Below, in pieces: positions 1 through 7,584 of a stretch of 64,000 bases of DNA (within the stretch, counting starts at the first letter, position 1; each line of letters begins with the position of its first letter). Source of the DNA: Streptomyces sp. NBC_00250. GTDB taxonomy: Bacteria > Actinomycetota > Actinomycetes > Streptomycetales > Streptomycetaceae. The notes beneath the pieces were generated by a model. The model did no database searches and was not told the DNA's origin. It was given only the letters and a program-made list of their open reading frames with translations. A program made the translations under genes and the position numbers. Location: positions 8,542,001-8,606,000 of the forward strand of contig NZ_CP108088.1 of the NCBI RefSeq assembly GCF_036192275.1, given 5' to 3'.

Positions 1-153
1 ACTGGGCCGCCACCGCTGGACCATCGAACGCACCATGGCCCGGCTCGCCGGCTGCCGACGACTCCACGTCGCTACGAACGCAAGGCCGACGACTTCCTCG
101 CCTTCACCAGCATCGCCTGCACCCTCATCTGCTACCGCAGACTCACCAAATGA
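1..153 (+). pseudogene. IS5-type transposase, C-terminal remnant with a frameshift
   Basis: Two reading frames together give the typical end of an IS5/IS1182-like transposase. Frame 2 from base 2 reads RWTIERTMARLAGCRRLH. Frame 1 from base 70 then reads RYERKADDFLAF and ends with ICYRRLTK at the TGA at 151-153. The two parts join perfectly if one base is restored near position 69, so this copy carries a one-base deletion as well as lacking everything to the left of the window. It is probably inactive. The 5-prime part lies outside the window, so the size of the element and its inverted repeats cannot be judged. Confidence 0.7.
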
Positions 154-233
154 GATGACCTCTTAAACGCATGTGCGAACAGCGTTCCGGACGCATAAAG
201 TCCGTTCGTTCACAGGGAGGGGAAACGGATCTG

Positions 234-1058
234 ATGAAGAGTGGAAGAACGGCACGGGCCGTCATCGCGGTCAGTGTCGTCGGGGTCGTGCTCGCGGGCT
301 GCTCGACCAGCAGGACAGGTTCGGCAGACGCGGGGGATGCCGGGCCGGAGTCACAGGCCGCTTCGGCGCGTTACACGTCGTCCGCCGAGCTGCTCGAACG
401 TCTGTCGGCGGACGGAACCACCGTGGTGGTCGGCAACCCCGAAGCCAGGTCTGTCGTGCATCTGCTGGAGGACCCGCGGTGCCCCGTGGTCGAGGAGTTC
501 GAACGGACCGGCGCCAAGGCCGTTCGGAAGCTGGTCCTCAGCCGGGAGATCCGCGTCGAGTACACCTTCGCCTCCTTCAAGGACGACCGGCTCGGCGGTG
601 ACGGGTCGAAGCGGGCCGTGAACGCCCTGCGCGCGGCGCTGGACCGGGGCAAGTTCGTCGAGTACCACGCCGTGCTGTTCCGGAACCAGGTCGTCGTGGA
701 GGGCTCGGGCGGCTTCACCACCGAACGCCTTCTGAAACTCGCCGACCAGGTGCCCGGGCTGCGCAGTGCCGCCTTCGACGCCGCCGTCAGGACCATGAAG
801 TACAAGGCGTTCGTGACCGCCTCCGAGAAGGCCTACGAGAACACCGGCGACGACCCGAACGGACCCGGAACGCCCTCGCTCGTCGTCAACGGTCATCAGC
901 TCGAAGGCGGCCTGTTCGCGGCGGCCTTCAGGGAGGAGCTGCTCACCCGTCTGGTGGTCGACCTCCACGACCGGCCGGCGAGGTGGTCGACCTTCTGGGT
1001 GCCCTTCGGCCAGCGTGTCGAGGCCCAGTGGGAGGCCGAGGAGTCGCAGGAGTCGTAG
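234..1058 (+). CDS. Thioredoxin-fold (DsbA-like) lipoprotein lacking the second active-site Cys
   Basis: 274 aa. The chosen ATG has a GGGAGGGG ribosome site about 12 bases upstream; an in-frame start at 171 would add 21 residues in front of the signal peptide. The N-terminus is a lipoprotein signal with lipobox LAGC at residues 20-23, so the protein should be anchored outside the cell. The mature part looks like the DsbA/Thioredoxin_4 family: a strand followed by EDPRCPVVEEFE at 79-90 and the cis-proline region GTPSLVVNG further on. The active-site position reads CPVV rather than CxxC, so dithiol oxidoreductase chemistry is unlikely. A role as a binding or chaperone-like derivative is inference. 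The family assignment is good; the function is unknown. Confidence 0.75.
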   Translation: MKSGRTARAVIAVSVVGVVLAGCSTSRTGSADAGDAGPESQAASARYTSSAELLERLSADGTTVVVGNPEARSVVHLLEDPRCPVVEEFERTGAKAVRKLVLSREIRVEYTFASFKDDRLGGDGSKRAVNALRAALDRGKFVEYHAVLFRNQVVVEGSGGFTTERLLKLADQVPGLRSAAFDAAVRTMKYKAFVTASEKAYENTGDDPNGPGTPSLVVNGHQLEGGLFAAAFREELLTRLVVDLHDRPARWSTFWVPFGQRVEAQWEAEESQES

Positions 1059-1064
1059 GACCCG

Positions 1065-1220
1065 TCAGAAGAGGCTTCTGACGAAGTCGACGAACCAGTT
1101 CATGACGACGACCACGAGGATCAGCAGCCCGATCAGGACCACGTAGAACCAGGAGCAGCCACCCCCGGCGTCCACGTCGTGTTCGTCGCTCCCGCCCAGC
1201 TCTCCGTCGAACAGATCCAC
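1065..1220 (-). CDS. Small single-pass membrane protein
   Basis: 51 aa from a GTG start at 1220 with a GGAGAGGGG ribosome site 5-6 bases upstream. The sequence begins with an acidic stretch (VDLFDGELGGSDEHDVDAGG). A cysteine and one strongly hydrophobic helix of about 20 residues follow (WFYVVLIGLLILVVVVMNWF), and it ends VDFVRSLF. The topology is one membrane segment with a short tail. It lies downstream of, and on the same strand as, the kinase/FHA-transporter unit, separated by about 180 bases, so co-regulation is possible but not shown. I do not recognise a family. Strong start signals, codon bias and the clear membrane helix support a real gene. Confidence 0.6.
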   Translation of the reverse strand: MDLFDGELGGSDEHDVDAGGGCSWFYVVLIGLLILVVVVMNWFVDFVRSLF

Positions 1221-1315
1221 CTTCGTCCCCTCTCCCCGCCCGGTTCACCCGGACCCCCGGCCCGTAAGGACGTCCTTTCGCACGCCCGGGTTCCGGGCCC
1301 GAGGGGTCCGGTACT

Positions 1316-1363
1316 CAGGGGCAGGGGCAGGGGCAGGGGCAGGGGTAGGGGCAGGGGGTGGGG
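1316..1363. repeat. (CAGGGG)n hexanucleotide tract flanked by a 10-bp direct repeat
   Basis: Five perfect CAGGGG units are followed by TAGGGG, CAGGGG and a G-rich end. The tract sits between two copies of GGTACTCAGG (1310-1319 and 1362-1371). It lies in the non-coding gap downstream of the kinase gene. The runs of four G could form a G-quadruplex. The flanking direct repeats suggest slippage or an insertion-like origin. Confidence 0.8.
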
Positions 1364-1402
1364 TACTCAGGCGCGCGGAGAGGCCGTGCCCCCCGGTGCC
1401 GC

Positions 1403-2386
1403 CTACAGTTCGCGGAACATCGGCCTCGCCCACGCGGGCGGGGCCCGTGGCGGTGCGAGCGGTTCGGGGCCCTTGGTCACGATCGGGCCGCCACCGTCCG
1501 CGGTCAGGGTCGCGCGTAGCTCGGTCACGAACTCCAGGCACGTCCCGTACCGCTCCTCGGGCGTCTTCGCCAGCGCCTTGGCGAACACCGCGTCCGCCGC
1601 CTCCGGCAGCCCGGGACGCACCTCGGAGAGCGGCGGAGGCGGATCGTACTGCTGCGCCCACAGCACGGCCCAGTCGGTGTCACGGCGGAACGGCGGCGCA
1701 CCCACCAGCGTCTCGAACACCACACACGCGAGGCTGTACACATCGCACCGGCCGTCCACCGGCTTCCCCGAGATCTGCTCGGGTGCCACATAGTCCAGCG
1801 TGCCCACGAACTCGCCCACCGTGGTGAACCCGGTCAGCGACAGCGACTTCTTCGTCAGGCCGAAGTCCGTGAGGTACACATGCTCCGGATGGTCCCGGTC
1901 GGTGCCCTCCGCGACCAGGATGTTGCCGGGCTTCACATCCCGGTGCACCAGGTCGTGCGCGTGCGCCGCGTCCAGGGCCGAAGCCACCTGCACGGCGATC
2001 CGCCCCGCCTTCACGGGCGACAGCGGCCCCTCGCGGTCCAGCAGCGCCACCAGGTCCTGCCCCGCCACGTACCGCATGGCGATGTACAGGACGCCCTCCG
2101 TCTCGCCCGCCTCGAAGACCGGCACGATGTGGGGGTGGTCGATCGACGCGGCGACCCGGGACTCGTGCGCGAAGCGCTTGCGGAAGGTGTCGTTGCGGGC
2201 CAGCTCGGGGGCGAGCAGCTTCAGCGCCACCGTCCGGTCGAGCCGCAGATCCCGCGCCCGGTACACGACCGCCATCCCGCCGCGCCCGATCTCGCCCTCC
2301 ACGCGGTAGCCCGCGATCTCCTTGCCGAGGAGCCCCGAGGGGCGGCCCGCCGGCAGCTCCGGGTCCTCGCGCGGCGCGTCGGCCAT
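1403..2386 (-). CDS. Cytosolic Ser/Thr protein kinase of the FHA-transporter unit
   Basis: 327 aa with a complete Hanks-type kinase domain. The glycine loop is GRGGMAVVYRA (about 34-44), the ATP-binding Lys is K56 in VALKLL, the catalytic loop is HRDVKPGN (D150) and the metal motif is DFG at 174-176. No membrane segment or PASTA repeats follow, so the kinase is soluble, unlike PknB. Its start codon overlaps the stop of the upstream gene (TGATG), which implies translational coupling. By analogy with M. tuberculosis PknF, which phosphorylates the FHA-ABC transporter Rv1747, this kinase probably phosphorylates the neighbouring transporter and/or the multi-threonine protein encoded between them. 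The kinase call is certain; its substrates are inferred. Confidence 0.93.
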   Translation of the reverse strand: MADAPREDPELPAGRPSGLLGKEIAGYRVEGEIGRGGMAVVYRARDLRLDRTVALKLLAPELARNDTFRKRFAHESRVAASIDHPHIVPVFEAGETEGVLYIAMRYVAGQDLVALLDREGPLSPVKAGRIAVQVASALDAAHAHDLVHRDVKPGNILVAEGTDRDHPEHVYLTDFGLTKKSLSLTGFTTVGEFVGTLDYVAPEQISGKPVDGRCDVYSLACVVFETLVGAPPFRRDTDWAVLWAQQYDPPPPLSEVRPGLPEAADAVFAKALAKTPEERYGTCLEFVTELRATLTADGGGPIVTKGPEPLAPPRAPPAWARPMFREL

Positions 2387-3279
2387 CAGCCCTCACCGCC
2401 CGTCGCGGGCGGCGGCCGCTCCACGACCTGCGTCGGCGGCGGCCCGGCGGCCGCAGCGGGGTCCACCTGCGGCACCACCTGGGTGGGCGGAGGGCCGGCG
2501 GCCGGGTCCACCTGCGGCACGAGTTCCGTCGGCGGCTCGGCCTCGGCGACCGGGTCCACCTGCGGTACGACCTCCGTCGGCGGATCGGCCTCGGCCCCGG
2601 GGTCCACCTGCGGCACCACCTGGGTGGGGGTCGGTTCGGCGGCCGGCGGCGGATCGCCGCGCAGCACCACCTGGGTGGGCTCGTGTACGGGAGGTGCGGC
2701 GGCATCCCGCTCACCGGCCGGCTCCTCCTCCGACTCCTCCTCCGGCTTCGCCGCGTCCGTGACAGGAGCGGCGACCGAGGGCGACGCCGATGCGGCGTAC
2801 GTACTCAGCCCCACCCCGTCGCAGTACACCCACCGCTCGTGCTCGGCGTCGTACAGCCACACCGACTCGCCGTCCACGACCATGCCCACCCGCAGCCCGC
2901 GCGTCCGCAGCCGGAAGTTCTCGCCGTCGAGGCGCCCCGCTCCCAGCGCCTCCGCGGCCCGCCGGTAGCGTCCGAGCGCGTCCTCGGCGCGGGCGATCAG
3001 CGGACGCGGATCCGCGGTCCTGGTGAGCGGCCGCCCCGCCGCCGGCGGGTCGTCCGGGACGGTGACGAGGAGCCGCGCGTCGACCCACGCCGTCCAGCCG
3101 TTGGAGCAGAGGACCCGTCCCCAGTCACCGGCCCGCTCCTCCAGACGTACCGGCAGGAACGCGTCGAGCGGCGTCGTCGGCAGCCCCGGGTCCGGCGCCT
3201 CCCAGGCGTCCAGACCGGCGCGCGGTACGACATGGGTGGGCCGGAAGTCCGGCACGTACTCGGGTACGGGGACGCTCAC
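2386..3279 (-). CDS. SH3-like protein with seven T-x-[VL]-V motifs, candidate phospho-ligand of FHA domains
   Basis: 297 aa, between the FHA-ABC transporter (3-nt gap) and the kinase (1-nt overlap), so an operon member. The N-terminal half has two SH3-like strands blocks, around 26-75 (GDWGRVLCSNGWTAWVD) and 130-158 (GMVVDGESVWLYDAEHERW). An acidic hinge (EEESEEEPAGE) follows. The C-terminal 100 residues are a proline-rich tail with Thr motifs at T202, T219, T235, T251, T266 and T283, spaced 15-17 residues. Each reads TQVV, TEVV or TELV, usually followed by PQVDP. A seventh, THVV, is at T15. FHA domains read phospho-Thr with preference at position +3; Val at +3 is compatible with known preferences. 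I infer a scaffold phosphorylated by the downstream kinase and bound by the two FHA domains upstream. No known family name comes to mind. Confidence 0.85.
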   Translation of the reverse strand: MSVPVPEYVPDFRPTHVVPRAGLDAWEAPDPGLPTTPLDAFLPVRLEERAGDWGRVLCSNGWTAWVDARLLVTVPDDPPAAGRPLTRTADPRPLIARAEDALGRYRRAAEALGAGRLDGENFRLRTRGLRVGMVVDGESVWLYDAEHERWVYCDGVGLSTYAASASPSVAAPVTDAAKPEEESEEEPAGERDAAAPPVHEPTQVVLRGDPPPAAEPTPTQVVPQVDPGAEADPPTEVVPQVDPVAEAEPPTELVPQVDPAAGPPPTQVVPQVDPAAAAGPPPTQVVERPPPATGGEG

Positions 3280-3282
3280 GGC

Positions 3283-5940
3283 CTACCTCCGCATGACGAC
3301 CGGCTCGTGCCGACGCAGCAGCCGCGCCACGAGCAGGCCGAGGACGAGACAGAGCACCACCATCATGCCCATGTCGAACAACCAGGCCGCCGCCGTGTGC
3401 TCCATCAGCGGGTCCGCCGTCTTGTCGCTGGGTGCGACCTGCCCGATGTCGATCGTCGCGCCCATCGCCGCGAACGCCCACCGCGAGGGCACCAGCCACG
3501 CCAGCTGCTCCAGGACCGGCGTGCCCCGCACGGTCAGGAGCGCCCCGCAGAACACCACCTGCACGATGGCGAGGAGGACGAGCAGCGGCATCGTCACCTC
3601 CTCCTTGCGGACGAGGGCGGAGACGAGCAGTCCGAGCATCATCGCCGTGAAGGAGAGCAGTGCGACGGCGAGGGTGATCTCGATGAGCGGCGGCATCAGG
3701 ACGCCCTTGCCGCCGGGCACGTTCAGCGGGACGCCGATCAGGGCCACCAGGGTGAGGACGACCGCCTGGACGACCGTGATCACGCCGAGGACGACCACCT
3801 TGGAGGCGAGATACGCGGAGCGGGAGAGGCCGACGGCTCTCTCGCGCCGGTAGATCGTGCGCTCCTTGACCAGTTCGCGCACGGCGTTCGCCGCGCCCGT
3901 GAGGACTCCGCCCACACAGAGGATGAGCAGGACGTTCAACGTCGACTCGGGGTTGAGGCTGCCTTCGGACAGGGCCCTGGCCATCGCGCCCATCACGAAC
4001 GGCAGCGCGATCATGATGGCGAGGAAGGTGCGGTCCGCGGCGAGCGCCGCCGCGTACCGGCGGACGAGCGTCCGCAGCTGGGAGCCCCAGCTCTGCGCCT
4101 TCGGCGGCGGGGCCGGCTCCGTGGCGGCCGGGGCCGCCCCGTCGAGGGCCACGGGCACGGGGACGTTCGGGCGGGCCGTCGCGTCCGAGATGTACCGGCG
4201 GTGGAAGCGGGACGACCGGTACTGGCCGGCCCAGTCGCGGTCCCGGTCGTTCTCGAAGGCCTCGAAGGCCTCCGGCCACTGATCGAATCCGAAGAAGCCG
4301 AGGGAGTCCCCGGGCGGCCCGTAGTAGGCGACCTTGCCGCCCGGCGCGAGGACCAGCAGCCGGTCGCACACGTCGAGACTGAGCACGCTGTGCGTGACCA
4401 CGACGACCGTCCGGCCGTCGTCCGCGAGCCCGCGCAGCATGTGCATCACGGAGCGGTCCATGCCCGGGTCGAGGCCGGAGGTCGGCTCGTCGAGGAAGAG
4501 CAGCGAAGGTTTGGTGAGCAGCTCCAGGGCGACGCTCACCCGCTTGCGCTGACCGCCGGAGAGGCTGTGGATCGGCTGCTGTGCGCGCTCCACGAGCCCC
4601 AGCTCCCGGATCACCTCGTCCACCCGGGCCCGCCGCTCGGCCGGCACGGTGTCCTCGGGGAAGCGCAGCTCGGCGGCGTAGCCGAGGGCCCGGCGCACGG
4701 TGAGCTGGAGGTGCAGGATGTCGTCCTGCGGGACGAGGCCGATGCGCTGCCGCAGCTCGGCGTAGTCCCGGTAGAGGTCACGGCCGTCGTAGAGCACCGA
4801 GCCCCGGTCGGCGGGGCGCTGGCCGGTGAGCGCGCCGAGCAGCGTCGACTTCCCGGCGCCGGACGGCCCGACGACCCCGAGCAGGCACTTCTGGCCCACG
4901 GGGAACGACACGTCGTCGAGGAGCGTCTTGCGTCCGTGGTCGACGGTGACGGCGAGCGACTGGACGTCGAGGGAGACCTCGCCGGTGTCGGTGAACTCGA
5001 CGAGCTGCCCGCCGATCAGACAGAACGCGCAGTGGCCGACGCCGACGATGTCGTCCGGTGTCACCCGGGCGTCGACGACGGGGCTGCCGTTGAGGAAGGT
5101 GCCGTTGTGACTGCCGAGGTCATGGATCCAGTACGTGCCGTCGGGGTGGGCCTGGAGCTCGGCATGGCGCCGGGAGACGACGAGATCGGAGACGACCACG
5201 TCGTTGTCGGGGGCACGGCCGATCCGGATGCTGTGCGTCGGCAGTGGCCGCACGGACGTCGGCTGCCGGAAGGTGCCGGTGGCGGCGGGATGGGAGACGG
5301 AGGGCGGCCGGAAGGGTGCCCCGCGCTCGCGGCGGGGCTCGACGCCGGGTACCGCTCCGTCCGGGAGCCGGGGCTCAGGCCGAGGGTCGAGCTGAGGTCG
5401 AGGGTCGAGCCGAGGTCGAGGTCGTGGCTCCTGCTGAGGCTCCGGTACGGCCGGGGGTTCCTCCTCCGGTACGACCACGGGCTCCGCGACCACGGGCTCG
5501 GGGCCGGCTACGGGCTCCGCGACCGCGGGCTCGGGCTCGGGCTCGGCAGGAGGTTCCGGTGCCGCCAGGGGCTCCCGTACGGCCGGGGGCGGGGGTTCCG
5601 CCGGACCGGTCCGCACCGCTCCCGACGACAGCACCGCGCGCGGTCCGTCCTCCGGGTGTCCGAACCGTACGACCGTCCCGGGGCCCACCTCCCGCGCCCC
5701 GGCCACGCGCATGCCGTCCGTGAAGGTGCCGTTCGTGCTGCCCTCGTCCGCCAGCGTCCAGTGGCCGGTGACGGCGCTGAGCACCGCGTGGTGCCAGGAC
5801 GCGCGCGCGTCCGCGAGCACGATGTCGCTGGTGGGATCCCGACCGATGCGATAGACGCGGCTCGGTTTCATGCGCGTCGCGTCCCCGTCGATCTCGAGGA
5901 CCAGATCAGGCGCCGCGGGCGCGACGGGCCGCTCTCCCAT
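3283..5940 (-). CDS. ABC exporter with two N-terminal FHA domains (Rv1747-like)
   Basis: 885 aa; M. tuberculosis Rv1747 is 865 aa. Domain order: FHA1 about 25-95 (RIGRDPTSD, SWHHA, STNGT), a Pro/Glu-rich linker 105-210, FHA2 about 235-305 (RIGRAPDND, SRRHA, SHNGT), and an ABC ATPase 325-545 (Walker A GPSGAGKST at 358-366, signature LSGGQRKRV at 460-468, Walker B LLFLDEPTSGLD). The C-terminus is an ABC2-type membrane domain with about six helices (about 630-880). Both FHA domains keep the Arg, Ser and Asn residues that contact phospho-Thr. It is the first gene of a leftward unit with the TxVV protein and the kinase. Rv1747 is proposed to export cell-envelope glycolipids and is controlled by PknF phosphorylation; the substrate here is unknown. 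Confidence 0.93.
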   Translation of the reverse strand: MGERPVAPAAPDLVLEIDGDATRMKPSRVYRIGRDPTSDIVLADARASWHHAVLSAVTGHWTLADEGSTNGTFTDGMRVAGAREVGPGTVVRFGHPEDGPRAVLSSGAVRTGPAEPPPPAVREPLAAPEPPAEPEPEPAVAEPVAGPEPVVAEPVVVPEEEPPAVPEPQQEPRPRPRLDPRPQLDPRPEPRLPDGAVPGVEPRRERGAPFRPPSVSHPAATGTFRQPTSVRPLPTHSIRIGRAPDNDVVVSDLVVSRRHAELQAHPDGTYWIHDLGSHNGTFLNGSPVVDARVTPDDIVGVGHCAFCLIGGQLVEFTDTGEVSLDVQSLAVTVDHGRKTLLDDVSFPVGQKCLLGVVGPSGAGKSTLLGALTGQRPADRGSVLYDGRDLYRDYAELRQRIGLVPQDDILHLQLTVRRALGYAAELRFPEDTVPAERRARVDEVIRELGLVERAQQPIHSLSGGQRKRVSVALELLTKPSLLFLDEPTSGLDPGMDRSVMHMLRGLADDGRTVVVVTHSVLSLDVCDRLLVLAPGGKVAYYGPPGDSLGFFGFDQWPEAFEAFENDRDRDWAGQYRSSRFHRRYISDATARPNVPVPVALDGAAPAATEPAPPPKAQSWGSQLRTLVRRYAAALAADRTFLAIMIALPFVMGAMARALSEGSLNPESTLNVLLILCVGGVLTGAANAVRELVKERTIYRRERAVGLSRSAYLASKVVVLGVITVVQAVVLTLVALIGVPLNVPGGKGVLMPPLIEITLAVALLSFTAMMLGLLVSALVRKEEVTMPLLVLLAIVQVVFCGALLTVRGTPVLEQLAWLVPSRWAFAAMGATIDIGQVAPSDKTADPLMEHTAAAWLFDMGMMVVLCLVLGLLVARLLRRHEPVVMRR

Positions 5941-6043
5941 GCGTGAATTTTATCCGCCGGTCCTCATCCGTGCCCGGGATGGCGCCGCCGGTAAGGTGGG
6001 CGTCCGTCGCAGGACGCGGCCCAGGACCGAGGAGGAAGCACCC

Positions 6044-6718
6044 GTGCCGAAAGGTGTCACCAGGCGGCGGCCCCGTACCCGCGCGGCGCTTCTGAAGGCC
6101 GCTCTGGAGACCTTCGCCGAGCACGGCTTCCACGCCACGACCATCGAGCAGATCTGCGAGCGCGCCGGATACACCCGGGGCGCGTACTACTCGAACTTCG
6201 CCAGCAAGGAAGAACTCTTCCTCGCCCTCTTCGACGAGCACAGCGACCGGACCGTGGGGCGGCTCGCCGATGCGATCGACGCGCTGACCGCGGAGGAGTA
6301 CACGCTGGCCCGGCTGGCGGAGCTCGCCGCCCGTGTCGAACCGGACGAGCGGGACTGGTACCTGGTCACCACCGAGTTCACCCTGCACGCCATCCGTGAC
6401 CCCCAGGCCGCGTGGGTGCTCGCGCGCCACGACGCGCGGCTGCGGGCCGAGATCGCCCGCGGGCTCACCCTCGTGCTGCACCGGGCCGGACGCGAACTGA
6501 CCGTGGACGCCGACCGGTTCGCGCGGCTCCTCATCGCCCTGCGCGAGGGCGGGCTCGCGCAGAGCTACGTGGAGCCGGCGGAACTGCCGCCGGGCAGTCT
6601 GGAGCGGCAGTTCCTCACCCCGCTCCTGGAGGCGTCGACGCGGGAGATCCCCGGCGGCGACACCGGCACGGGGAGTGCGGGTCAGTCGAAGAGGTCCGGG
6701 TCGGACGCCGTGATCTGA
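6044..6718 (+). CDS. TetR-family transcriptional regulator
   Basis: 224 aa from a GTG with an AGGAGGAAG ribosome site 6-8 bases upstream; the frame stays open further left, but without start signals. The N-terminal helix-turn-helix is typical of TetR (ALLKAALETFAEHGFHATT, then GYTRGAYYSNFASKEELF). The ligand domain is generic. It is divergent from the FHA-ABC operon (start 5940), so the 103-base gap is the likely operator region, but I see no clear palindrome there. Its 3-prime end overlaps the end of the leftward aldolase gene by 37 bases, tail to tail. Confidence 0.9.
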   Translation: MPKGVTRRRPRTRAALLKAALETFAEHGFHATTIEQICERAGYTRGAYYSNFASKEELFLALFDEHSDRTVGRLADAIDALTAEEYTLARLAELAARVEPDERDWYLVTTEFTLHAIRDPQAAWVLARHDARLRAEIARGLTLVLHRAGRELTVDADRFARLLIALREGGLAQSYVEPAELPPGSLERQFLTPLLEASTREIPGGDTGTGSAGQSKRSGSDAVI

Positions 6719-7488
6719 TCCCACAACGGGCGCGCCTGGAACCAGCCGGCCAGATGGCTGCCGATCTGGCCCCGCGTGAGGAGCGCGGTCTCCCGGTCGA
6801 TGTGCTGCGGCGTGCCCGCCGCCATCGCCAGGAGCTGCGCCTGGCAGGAGCGCTCCATGGTGACGAACCACCACACCGCCTCGGCGACGGAATGGCCGAC
6901 GGTCAGCAGGCCGTGGTTCTTGAGGATGACGGCCTTGTGGTCGCCGAGGGCCTTGGCGACGCGCTCGCCCTCCTCGGTCTCGTTGACCACGCCCCGGTAG
7001 TCGTCGTAGATCCCGTGGTCCTCGAAGAACGCGCAGGCGTCCTGGGTGATCGGGTCGAGCGGGATGCCGAGGCTGGAGAAAGCCTTGCCGTGCAGGGAGT
7101 GCGAATGTGCGGCGGCGATCGCGTCGGGCCGGGCGGCATGGACCCGCGAGTGGATGACGAACGCCGCCCGGTTCACTGGTCTGCGCCCCTCCAGTACGGT
7201 CCCCTCGTGGTCCACCAGGATCAGGTCGGAGGCCTTGATCTGACCGAAGCTCATCCCGAAGGGGTTGACCCAGAAGGCGTTCGGATCGCCGGGGTCGCGG
7301 ACGGTGATGTGCCCGGCGACCCCCTCGGAGAACCCGAACCTCCCGAAGATCCGGAACCCGGCTGCGAGTTGCTCCTTGCGGTACCGGCGTTCCTCCTCGA
7401 CGGAGTCGAAGGTCGGCGGCATCGGCAGGACGACTCCCTCGGGCAACGGCCCGACGGCGGCGGCGAGCGCGGGCGGAACGGTGCTCAT
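6682..7488 (-). CDS. Class II aldolase/adducin-family protein
   Basis: 268 aa; the ATG at 7488 follows a GAGGAG site, and a 13-residue upstream extension has no such signal. The family fold is clear: a GHITVRDPGD-type strand, the metal-binding histidines in AAHSHSLHGKAFSS (about 130) and the distal His in KNHGLLTVGHS, matching the three-His zinc site of fuculose-aldolase-like enzymes. This actinobacterial type is a stand-alone member of unknown substrate, often annotated as class II aldolase/adducin domain protein. Convergent overlap with the TetR gene (6682-6718) could couple their expression antagonistically, which is inference. Confidence 0.88.
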   Translation of the reverse strand: MSTVPPALAAAVGPLPEGVVLPMPPTFDSVEEERRYRKEQLAAGFRIFGRFGFSEGVAGHITVRDPGDPNAFWVNPFGMSFGQIKASDLILVDHEGTVLEGRRPVNRAAFVIHSRVHAARPDAIAAAHSHSLHGKAFSSLGIPLDPITQDACAFFEDHGIYDDYRGVVNETEEGERVAKALGDHKAVILKNHGLLTVGHSVAEAVWWFVTMERSCQAQLLAMAAGTPQHIDRETALLTRGQIGSHLAGWFQARPLWDQITASDPDLFD

Positions 7489-7584
7489 GACGGCTCCTCG
7501 GTGAGCGGATGGGTCACTGCCCGCCAAAAGATACAGAGATGTATCCGATGCGACAATGGATCGAAGGCACTCGGGAGAGGGGCC

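Noticed and set aside
2683..5946. 1087-codon rightward open frame
   Set aside because: Antisense shadow of the FHA-ABC exporter and TxVV genes; composition is His/Arg/Gly-biased as expected for an opposite frame in high-GC DNA.
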